Positions 7,417 through 13,258 of a stretch of DNA of 14,121 nt are shown one piece after another; within the stretch, counting starts at the first letter, position 1, and each line of letters starts with the position of its first letter. The DNA comes from an uncultured Kiritimatiellota bacterium. GTDB taxonomy: Bacteria > Verrucomicrobiota > Kiritimatiellia > RFP12 > UBA1067. The notes beneath the pieces are model-generated. The model ran no database searches. It had not been told where the DNA came from and was given only the letters and a program-made list of their open reading frames with translations. Both the position numbers and the translations under genes were made by a program. The DNA lies in contig CAKTZI010000067.1 in NCBI GenBank assembly GCA_934635385.1, positions 1 through 14,121 on the forward strand, given 5' to 3'.

Positions 7417-9788
7417 ATCTTCGCTCCTGAGTTCTCTTCCTTGTGATAGTCAAAGTCCGCCGCGCCCGTCGCGCCCGTGCGCGCGGCCGCCGGAAAGACG
7501 TCATTCACGTCCAGCCCGTAGACGAACACGGGCTCGCCGTCAAGCGCGAGGCGCAGACGTCCGTTTCGGACGTCCGGCGCGCGTTCGCGCCCGATCACGT
7601 CAAAGACGCGCACCCGTCCGCCGCGCGCGACCTTGAAGGAATAGTCCGTCTTCTTCGTCCAGTGCCGCACCCACGCCTCCTTGTGGCGAAAGAGCGCGTC
7701 GCGGCGGTCGTTCGGCAGCGCCCGCACGGCCTTGGGCAAACCGTCCAGCCAGAGGCGATACTGCTGGCCGCCCTCCGCGCGGTCGAAGAGCAGCGCGAGC
7801 GACCCTTCCGGCGTCTCGAACGCAAACCCGCGCAGCGTGCCGCCCGCTGCCGCGTCCCGCTCCCGCACGAACCGCGCGCCGTCCAGCCGCTCGCACGTCG
7901 CGGCATAGGCGAGGAGCGACGGCTTCGGCGAGTCGTCGCGCATGAGGAGTCCGAAGTCGTATTCGGCGTTCAGCGTGCTCGTGCCGGACGGATGCGCCAC
8001 GGGGTAGCCGTGCGGATCCTGGCTCGTCCCCTGATGGAGCTTGTAGAACATCATGCTCTTCACGCGCGGCTCGGCGGCCGCGACCGCGAGCGAGAGCGCG
8101 ACGTTCTCCGCCGCCTGTCGCGGCGAATCCTTCCAGCCGTCGTTCGGATGCGTCGCCGCATAGCATTCGGTCAGGTGAATCTCCTTGTCGGGATAGCCGA
8201 GCGCGGCGAAGCGGTCGCGCGCGCGCTGGATGATGCCGCGAAAGACCCAGCCGCCGCGCGTCCAGTCCGCCGTGTAGTAGCCGCGCCCCGGATGAAGCGT
8301 GAGGCCGTCCACGAGGTCGAACGCGCCCGCGTCCTTCAGCCGCGCCATCATGTCCGCCGAGTAGTCCGGCTGAAGGCCGAAGGTGATGATCTTGACGTGC
8401 CCCAGCCCCTCGGCGTCGAACCGCGCGCGGATCGCCTTCAGCCAGCTCACGTAGCACGTCACGAGCCGCGCCTGCTCCTCGGCGGACTTGCGCCAGCCGA
8501 CTTCGTTGCCGAACTCGAAGACGGGCGAGCCCTGCGCACGGATGCGCCCGACGATTTCCTCGTCGAGGATCTGGCGGTGCCGCGCGTTCGCGGGATCGAA
8601 GACTTCCGGCGGCGCGTGCCGCGAAGCGTAGGCCGTGATGCCGCCATTCGTCCGGAAATGGCGGTTGTCGCCGTAACGCAGGATCGCGACGCCGAGCCGC
8701 GCCATCAGCCGTTCGGCATCCGCGCCCTCCGGGTACGCCGCCATGCCGGCGACGGACGTGTCGCGGTGGCGGAACGCATGCGGCGGCAGCACGGCGAGAT
8801 TCGTCCGCACGAAGCCGTCCTCCCGGTCGCCGTCCGCGAGCGACGCCTCGACGAACCAGATGCCGCGCGCGCCGGACGGCAGCGCGGGGAGCGTAAAGGC
8901 GTGGCCGCGCGGCTTGCCGCGCACGAAATCGACGGCGGACTTCCGCTCGAGGACGACGCGGCCGTCAAAGTCCCGCACGACGACGCGGAGCGTGCGGCGG
9001 CCCGTGACGAGCGGATCGACCCGTAGCGCGAATGTCGGCGCGCCGCCCTCGAAGAGGTTGAACGGACGGCTCGTGGAAAGCCGCAGCACGAAGGGACGGC
9101 CATCGACCTCGGCCGCCGCGACCTGCGCGTCCGTCGCGTGGACGCCGGAGACGAATTCGAGCCGCGCGCGAAAGAGCCCGTCCGCATCCGGCTGGCGCCC
9201 AAAGCCGGGACACTCCGTCCGCGCACCCGACCAGCCGGTGTTGCAGCACCAGAAGACCTGCCCCGACTTTGCCGTGTAGGGCTTCAGGTTGAGGCTCTTG
9301 ACCTCGAACGGCACGCCGGGGTCGAAGTAGCCGGCCGCGACAGCGGGCTTACAGCGCATCCAGTAGCCGCACTTCGTCACCGTCGGATCGCGCACCGTGC
9401 CGTTCAGGCGCACGACATCGAGCATCTGTCCGCCGCTCTTGACGGACGCGGCGAAGTCGCCCGTGAAGTCCACGCGAAAGCCGTGTCCCGTCAGCGTCGC
9501 GACGGCCTCCAGCCGCCGCACGGCGTTCGACACGTCGTTGTCGATCCGATACGCGACGACAAGCGCGCCGTTGGACGCGGTCGCCGAGACGGGCTCGGCG
9601 ACCTGCGGATTGCCCCACCCGAACGAGAGACGCCCGACGGCCAGCACGTCCGCACCCGACCAGTCCGAGACGACGAGCGCACCGTCCGCGAACCGCAACG
9701 CGCAGACGGCATCGGCGAGACGCAGCCCGTCGGCCGCCGCCGCACCGACCCACACGCCGCACAGGAAAAGGAGTGTCGCCCGAATCAT
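7407..9788 (-). CDS. Secreted clan GH-A-like glycoside hydrolase (family not assigned)
   Basis: A 793-residue exported protein with a signal peptide (about 1-19, MIRATLLFLCGVWVGAAAA). Residues 20-340 are beta-rich with no recognisable motif. From about 345 to 640 a TIM-barrel glycosidase is suggested by FEFGNEVGW (E429, acid/base after an Asn) and EIHLTECYA (E541, nucleophile at the end of a strand), the spacing and context expected for clan GH-A enzymes such as GH39-, GH79- or GH5-like proteins. A C-terminal beta domain follows (VARGGRVRVFDVIGRE...VFVYGLDVNDV). It starts 10 bp after the upstream stop, with only a weak GGGG-containing ribosome site, and its end overlaps the GH42-like gene by 10 bp, so coupled translation is likely. 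I cannot name a substrate. Confidence 0.65.
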   Translation of the reverse strand: MIRATLLFLCGVWVGAAAADGLRLADAVCALRFADGALVVSDWSGADVLAVGRLSFGWGNPQVAEPVSATASNGALVVAYRIDNDVSNAVRRLEAVATLTGHGFRVDFTGDFAASVKSGGQMLDVVRLNGTVRDPTVTKCGYWMRCKPAVAAGYFDPGVPFEVKSLNLKPYTAKSGQVFWCCNTGWSGARTECPGFGRQPDADGLFRARLEFVSGVHATDAQVAAAEVDGRPFVLRLSTSRPFNLFEGGAPTFALRVDPLVTGRRTLRVVVRDFDGRVVLERKSAVDFVRGKPRGHAFTLPALPSGARGIWFVEASLADGDREDGFVRTNLAVLPPHAFRHRDTSVAGMAAYPEGADAERLMARLGVAILRYGDNRHFRTNGGITAYASRHAPPEVFDPANARHRQILDEEIVGRIRAQGSPVFEFGNEVGWRKSAEEQARLVTCYVSWLKAIRARFDAEGLGHVKIITFGLQPDYSADMMARLKDAGAFDLVDGLTLHPGRGYYTADWTRGGWVFRGIIQRARDRFAALGYPDKEIHLTECYAATHPNDGWKDSPRQAAENVALSLAVAAAEPRVKSMMFYKLHQGTSQDPHGYPVAHPSGTSTLNAEYDFGLLMRDDSPKPSLLAYAATCERLDGARFVRERDAAAGGTLRGFAFETPEGSLALLFDRAEGGQQYRLWLDGLPKAVRALPNDRRDALFRHKEAWVRHWTKKTDYSFKVARGGRVRVFDVIGRERAPDVRNGRLRLALDGEPVFVYGLDVNDVFPAAARTGATGAADFDYHKEENSGAKICD

Positions 9789-9798
9789 GAAGCCCCGT

Positions 9799-11583
9799 TC
9801 AGCGGATGATGATGGCCAATCCGCGACGCGGACGAATCGTCGCCACGAGCGTCTTCGCGTTCGCGTCGTAGCGGAGCGCCGTCCTGTACCTGTCGGGATC
9901 GGGGAACGCCGCGTTCGCCGTCAGCTTCGCGAGCCGCGCCTCGTCCATCGGCACTTTCGAGAAGCCGTTCACGCAGGAGATCAGCGGCACGGTCAGCGCC
10001 TTCGTCGGCGCGAAGCCGTCCGCAAGGCGAATCTCGATTGGCTGGTTGCCCCAAATCCAGATGTCGCGGCCTTTGATCTCGTTGCGCACGGGCGCTTCGG
10101 CGTAGCCGCCCTCGGACACGACGAACCGCAGCTTCACGGCGTCCGTCAGCGGCTCTTCGTCGGACGTGCCGAGGCCGAGCGTCTCGTAGTTCGCCGTGTA
10201 GTCGTGGCAGACGAGGCTCGGATGCGCCCCCGAGAACTCGATGGCGCTGTTCGGACAGTTCGTCCAGCTGTAGGTCGACGCCTCGTTGCCGCTGAAGTTC
10301 ACCATGCCGCGAATGCCGACCGTGCCGCCGTCCGCGATGCGCAGCGTGTAGTCCTTCGTCGCGCCCGGCTTGAAGCTGAACCCGTTCTTCGTCACGCCGC
10401 CCGCGCCGTACTGGAGCCGTCCGCCGTCACGCACGACGAGCGCGACGTTCGTGCCCGAAAAGGCGAAGGCCGTGTTCGTCATCGCGCCGCCCGCGAGCTC
10501 GAATGTCTTGCCTGCGCCGTCGCCCGCGAACGCCGGAATCGCCGCGAGCGTGCCGCGCGCGAGAATGACGCGGTTGCCCGTGCCGTTGACCGTGACGGAC
10601 GGGAACGTCGCGCAATCCGCCACCGTCAGGACGTTCCCGCAGCTGTTCGTCGCGAAGGAGATCGCGCCCTTGACCGTGCTGTCCGCAAAGGAGAGCGAGC
10701 AGTCCGTGCCGTTGAGGACCTGGAGATGCCGCGTCGTAAACGTCGCGTTCGACACGACGAGCGTGTCGCCGAGGCCGCACACGCGAAAGTCCCCGCTTGC
10801 GCCATCGCACGTCATGTCAAATGTCGAGTCCGCCACGACGACGCGGTTCGACACCGAGTAGCCGTCCCTTTTCGACGAGCCGAGGTAGACGCCGCGCGAG
10901 AGCGAGTTGCCGTACTTGTGGAACGTGACGGTGGAACCGTTGCGGATCGTCCACGTCGTGTTCGAGACGGGTGCTGTCGCCCCGCTGCCCTTGCCGCCGA
11001 TGTTGACCGTGTAGAACCTCGCCGTCGCCTGGTCGAAGGTCAGCGTACCGTCCGTGACACCCTCCAAATAAAAGGCGATGTTGTAATCGACGTGTTGCGT
11101 ACAGTCGAAGACGGAGCCGCCGTCGACCGTCAGCGAAACGCCCGTGCTGTGGTAGATGCCGAAGCTCGATTGGCTCGTGAACGTCGCGCCGTCCGTCACG
11201 CGCAGCGCAAGGCCGTTGACGTTCTCGAACGCGCGCCCGCCGCCCGCGACGACGGTGCCGTTGCGAAACGTCACGCCCGACTTGAGGGACAGCCCGCCGG
11301 ACGTCGTGTAGGCAAATGTGCCGAGATCAAAAGGTATCGCGTCCGCCGCACCTGCCGCAAAGGTCGTCTTGCCGAACGTGACGGACGACGAAAGCGAAAG
11401 TCCTTCTGCCGGGATGCTGGCCACCGGAAAGTTCACGGCCTCGGTCTCAGAAGGAATTACCCCCCCCCCCCCCCAGTTGTCGGGAGAGGCCACGTCGCCG
11501 CCCGGCCCCGTGAAATCAACGGCGACCGCCCGAAGCGTGGTCGTCGCCCAAACTGCCGCCGTCATCCATGTCCTTGCCGTCAT
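9799..11583 (-). CDS. Exported beta-helix/autotransporter-like repeat protein with a poly-G tract
   Basis: A 594-residue protein with a signal-like N-terminus (about 1-22). The start of the mature chain, SPDNWGGGGVIPSETEAVNFP, resembles the 'NW..G..P...D.V.F' opening common in bacterial autotransporter and PEP-CTERM-type surface proteins. The rest is a long series of short beta-strand phrases rich in G, T, S, N and V (for example VTFRNGTVVAGGG, ALVVRDGGRLQYGAGG), consistent with a right-handed beta-helix. No catalytic motif, anchor or beta-barrel is visible. AAAGGAA lies about 10 nt before the ATG, and a TGCTATAAT promoter sits about 42 nt upstream. It is the first gene of the operon with the two glycosidases, so it may bind or present the glycan. 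Codons for residues 37-42 contain 15 consecutive G. Confidence 0.65.
   Translation of the reverse strand: MTARTWMTAAVWATTTLRAVAVDFTGPGGDVASPDNWGGGGVIPSETEAVNFPVASIPAEGLSLSSSVTFGKTTFAAGAADAIPFDLGTFAYTTSGGLSLKSGVTFRNGTVVAGGGRAFENVNGLALRVTDGATFTSQSSFGIYHSTGVSLTVDGGSVFDCTQHVDYNIAFYLEGVTDGTLTFDQATARFYTVNIGGKGSGATAPVSNTTWTIRNGSTVTFHKYGNSLSRGVYLGSSKRDGYSVSNRVVVADSTFDMTCDGASGDFRVCGLGDTLVVSNATFTTRHLQVLNGTDCSLSFADSTVKGAISFATNSCGNVLTVADCATFPSVTVNGTGNRVILARGTLAAIPAFAGDGAGKTFELAGGAMTNTAFAFSGTNVALVVRDGGRLQYGAGGVTKNGFSFKPGATKDYTLRIADGGTVGIRGMVNFSGNEASTYSWTNCPNSAIEFSGAHPSLVCHDYTANYETLGLGTSDEEPLTDAVKLRFVVSEGGYAEAPVRNEIKGRDIWIWGNQPIEIRLADGFAPTKALTVPLISCVNGFSKVPMDEARLAKLTANAAFPDPDRYRTALRYDANAKTLVATIRPRRGLAIIIR
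11460..11474 (-). repeat. Homopolymer of 15 G in coding sequence (candidate phase-variation switch)
   Basis: Fifteen consecutive C on the plus strand are 15 G in the coding strand, encoding W-G-G-G-G near residue 37-41 of the exported protein. With 15 G the frame continues. With 14 G the next codon is TAA. With 16 G the frame reads GNSF and then TGA. Long G tracts near the 5' end of surface-protein genes are classic slipped-strand contingency sites. An assembly or sequencing error in tract length is possible. Confidence 0.85.
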
Positions 11584-11624
11584 TGTCGCGCGTTCCTTTC
11601 TGCTATCCTGTTGAAGATAAGCGC

Positions 11625-11633
11625 ATTATAGCA
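11625..11633 (-). promoter_or_regulatory. Extended -10 promoter of the glycosidase operon
   Basis: TGCTATAAT on the minus strand is a TGn extended -10. Transcription would begin near 11618, leaving a leader of about 35 nt that contains AAAGGAA before the ATG at 11583. Unlike rex and the prenyltransferase, this is a normal leadered transcript. Confidence 0.65.
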
Positions 11634-11814
11634 GAATTTCCCCCGCACGTCATTGCATTCATGCGCAAAATGAAATGCACAAAGGCGAAGTCTGCCATCA
11701 AGCCAAACAACGACGAATAGGTCACGCTCGATCCGCACGGCATTCCAGTTCCGTCACATATACATCCCGCATGGCTCGCCCAGTAGCAGAGAAGAACATC
11801 CGCGCAGTGGTTTT
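11634..11814. other. Intergenic stretch between divergent transcripts
   Basis: No gene is recognised here. The only structure is an imperfect hairpin at about 11654-11679 (TGCATTCA against TGAAATGCA), which has no U tract on either strand. The region separates the minus-strand operon promoter from the plus-strand RNA promoter and may hold regulatory sites that I cannot identify. Confidence 0.4.
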
Positions 11815-11823
11815 TGGTATAAT
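11815..11823 (+). promoter_or_regulatory. Extended -10 promoter of the structured RNA
   Basis: TGGTATAAT preceded by TTTT matches the promoter element used elsewhere in the window. No start codon with a ribosome site follows for about 300 bp; instead a structured, terminated transcript follows. Confidence 0.7.
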
Positions 11824-11829
11824 TCGCAC

Positions 11830-12016
11830 TGTCCTTGTCCTTCGGCTAGTCGAGGGGCCTATAGGTCGGGAACTGACGCGGCGCACTGCCGCGCTCCACC
11901 CCGCGACCGCATCATCACTGTAGCATCGACGCTACACGCTGTTTCAGCAAATACGACCAATATTTACTTTGGGAACGGCCTGTAAGTGGAGATGCGCCCG
12001 ATTGGGCGCATTTTCT
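11830..12016 (+). ncRNA. Unassigned structured small RNA, about 185-190 nt
   Basis: The boundaries come from the extended -10 at 11815-11823 and an intrinsic terminator at 11992-12016. Within it are three clear hairpins: 11877-11882/11888-11893 (CGCGGC/GCCGCG), 11919-11924/11931-11936 (TGTAGC/GCTACA) and 11938-11941/11945-11948 (GCTG/CAGC). GGCC and GGTC near 11857-11867 can pair with GACC at 11955-11958 and GGCC near 11977-11980 to close a long, bulged outer stem. No convincing ORF is present. The size and the long closed stem recall 6S RNA, but I do not see enough conserved sequence to name it. Signatures of tmRNA, SRP RNA or RNase P RNA are not visible. Confidence 0.6.
11992..12016 (+). 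terminator. Intrinsic terminator of the structured RNA
   Basis: A perfect 8-bp GC-rich stem, ATGCGCCC (11992-11999) and GGGCGCAT (12004-12011), with a GATT tetraloop is followed directly by TTTTCTCTT. This is a textbook rho-independent terminator. Confidence 0.85.
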
Positions 12017-12058
12017 CTTCACGCATTCCCATAGGCCTTTGGTCGGGCTTTCTCAGCG

Positions 12059-12103
12059 TGCATGAACAGAAAATGCGCTCTTTTCATGCATGGGGACAGT
12101 CCC
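12059..12103. promoter_or_regulatory. Two palindromes upstream of the methyltransferase remnant
   Basis: TGCATGAA at 12059-12066 pairs with TTCATGCA at 12083-12090; after one mismatch, AGA/TCT extends the repeat inwards. Immediately next, GGGACAGTCCC at 12093-12103 is an odd palindrome with a central A. They lie 33-77 bp before the gene start and could be operators (restriction-modification loci often have controller boxes) or insertion-sequence scars. No -10 element of the TGnTATAAT kind is seen between them and the gene. Confidence 0.4.
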
Positions 12104-12135
12104 TGCGGCGATCCTTGCGCACCGAAGGGAGACCG

Positions 12136-12438
12136 ATGGCCAGGAATGCCGACTTGAACGGGGCCAAAAACGCGAAGAAGGACGAATTCTACACGCAGCT
12201 CGTCGACATCGGCGTCGGGAAGACGTCCGAGATCCCCTGTGACTATGACGGCGTGATGGGCGTGCCGATCACGTTCATGGACAAGTACAGTCCAGACCAG
12301 TTCGAGATCGTCGGCGCGTCAGAAAGTGAGGGCAAAGGTTTTTCACAGGGCCTTTGGGATGAGGCGAGTGGCATCGCCCAGCCATTGCTTTGCGGAGAGA
12401 AGACCTACAAGCGGCTGTTCATCCGCCGCTGGCGGTAA
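12136..12438 (+). pseudogene. Internally deleted EcoRI-type adenine-specific DNA methyltransferase
   Basis: The 100-residue product begins MARNADLNGAKNAKKDEFYTQLVDI, which matches the N-terminus of the M.EcoRI-like methyltransferase family. From about residue 27 it matches the C-terminal part of the same family (SEIPCDYDGVMGVPITFMDKYSPDQFEIVG, then EKTYKRLFIRR). Family members are about 300-370 residues, so some 200 or more residues are missing between residues 25 and 26 (near 12211), yet the frame is intact. The missing part includes the S-adenosylmethionine site and the NPPF-type catalytic motif, so methylation is not expected. The ATG has GAAGGGAG 6-12 nt upstream. It may be a relic, a mini-protein with a new role, or an assembly collapse. 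Confidence 0.7.
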
Positions 12439-12448
12439 AGGGATTTTT

Positions 12449-12607
12449 CACACGGAGGCACGGAGACACGGAGCGGGATAGGATGTTTGAGACAAGATTG
12501 ACAGGATTGTTAAGGCTGGTGTATCAACCCCTCAAATCCTGAGAATCCTGTAAATCCTGTCAAAGAAACTCCGTGCCACCGTCTCTCCTCAATCTCCGTG
12601 TTCAGCG
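12449..12607. repeat. Palindromic dispersed repeat, copy 1
   Basis: About 155 bp with nested inverted repeats. The outer arms consist of CACGGAG units (three in tandem, period 8, at 12451-12474) against CTCCGTG at 12569-12575 and 12594-12600. The inner arms are a perfect 11-bp pair, TTGACAGGATT (12498-12508) and AATCCTGTCAA (12553-12563). Near the centre, AATCCTG units recur with period 9. It is clearly homologous and in the same orientation as the copy at 13540-13699. It fills the gap between the methyltransferase and DUF262-HNH remnants. Confidence 0.85.
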
Positions 12608-12659
12608 ACAGCAACACAAGGCAAGCAAAAGCAACAACAGAACAGCAAGGAAAGACAAG

Positions 12660-13076
12660 ATGAAGATAGAGATGCATGACGTGACGATCCGCGAGCTGGT
12701 GGACGGCTACCGCGACGAGGGGGACGACGGCGTGTTCGGCTACGGCGGACGGCTCGACATCCGCCCGCCCTACCAGCGCGAGTTCGTCTACGACGAGAAG
12801 AAGCGCATGGCCGTCGTCGACTCAATCATGAACGGCTTCCCGCTCAACGTGATGTACTGGGTCGCGCGCGCGGACGGCGGCTACGAGGTGATGGACGGCC
12901 AGCAGCGCACGGTCTCCATCGGGCAGTTCTTCAGCGGCGACTTCTGCGGACGGAAGTTCGCGCTGGAGGAGATGCACGCCGACCACGTGAAGCCCTGGTG
13001 TCGGGGTGGGCAGACGACGCTGGAGAACGGCCAGATGCTCTGCCACGACTGCAACTGGACGAAGGGGAAGAGATGA
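12660..13076 (+). pseudogene. Internally deleted DUF262-HNH nuclease (GmrSD-like)
   Basis: The 138-residue product starts as a DUF262 domain (residues about 1-95): DIRPPYQREFVY, the helix MAVVDSIMNGFPL and the nucleotide-hydrolysis motif VMDGQQRTVSI (D79-R83). At residue 96 it jumps directly to a C-terminal HNH module (H106, D108-H109, then N123, C128, C131, N132). Full-length DUF262-HNH proteins of this kind are several hundred residues, so the central helical part is missing in frame (junction near 12945). Only one cysteine (C96) of the expected first CxxC zinc pair remains. The start at 12660 has AAGGAAAG 5 nt upstream; the longer frame from 12573 begins inside the palindromic repeat. Paired with the methyltransferase remnant it suggests a decayed restriction-modification-like cassette. 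Confidence 0.7.
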
Positions 13077-13124
13077 GCGCGCGCTTCAGGATTTTCCGCA
13101 CGTAATTCTCATTCCCGTCCGGGC

Positions 13125-13139
13125 AGTTCGCTCGGAACT
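13125..13139. promoter_or_regulatory. Short inverted repeat at the -35 position of the final promoter
   Basis: AGTTC (13125-13129) and GAACT (13135-13139) flank GCTCG, ending 1 bp before the TGGTATAAT element. It lies where an operator could act, but 5-bp arms can occur by chance. Confidence 0.3.
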
Positions 13140-13140
13140 T

Positions 13141-13149
13141 TGGTATAAT
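13141..13149 (+). promoter_or_regulatory. Extended -10 promoter of the leader ORF, leaderless
   Basis: TGGTATAAT is followed by 7 nt (CCGTTCC) and ATG at 13157, the same geometry as the prenyltransferase promoter, so the mRNA should begin at the start codon. No -35 hexamer or ribosome site is seen. Confidence 0.75.
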
Positions 13150-13156
13150 CCGTTCC

Positions 13157-13258
13157 ATGAAGATTCTTCCGGCACTTCTCGTCTTCCCGCGGACGGCGCT
13201 GGACGTCGCCGTCCCGCCGCTGCCGTTTGCCCCGTCCGCCCTTTCGGAGATTCGGTGA
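13157..13258 (+). CDS. 33-residue leader ORF, leaderless and overlapping the next gene
   Basis: The ORF encodes a 33-residue peptide starting MKILPALLVFPRTALDVAV, hydrophobic at its N-terminus, with no family that I recognise. It begins at the predicted transcription start, and its TGA overlaps the ATG of the next gene (TGATG at 13256-13260). Its likely job is to load ribosomes on a leaderless message and pass them by termination-reinitiation to the membrane protein gene, which has GGAG 5-8 nt before its ATG. It could instead be a real short membrane peptide. Confidence 0.5.
   Translation: MKILPALLVFPRTALDVAVPPLPFAPSALSEIR

Noticed and set aside
4450..7446. A 998-codon plus-strand open frame opposite the GH42-like gene
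   Set aside because: Its product is an Arg/Val/Ala-rich low-complexity chain with no motif, as expected for the antisense of high-GC coding sequence, while the minus frame has a signal peptide, catalytic motifs and a ribosome site.
4628..7504. A 958-codon minus-strand frame overlapping the GH42-like gene
   Set aside because: Arg/Ala-rich shadow in an alternative frame of the same strand; no family features.
9397..11631. A 744-codon plus-strand open frame opposite the first two operon genes
   Set aside because: Arg-rich, no motif and no ribosome site; it is the shadow of the exported protein and glycosidase frames.
11830..12016. tmRNA, SRP RNA or RNase P RNA as the identity of the structured RNA
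   Set aside because: There is no tRNA-like CCA end with a tag ORF, no GGAAGCAGCC-type SRP loop and no RNase P core motif.
11986..12135. An N-terminal extension of the methyltransferase remnant starting at 11986
   Set aside because: It would begin inside the intrinsic terminator of the small RNA and has no family similarity; the ATG at 12136 has a good ribosome site and matches the family N-terminus.
12573..12659. An earlier start for the DUF262-HNH remnant at 12573
   Set aside because: The extra residues are encoded by the palindromic repeat and a Lys/Gln-rich spacer; the ATG at 12660 has AAGGAAAG just upstream and starts the homologous region.
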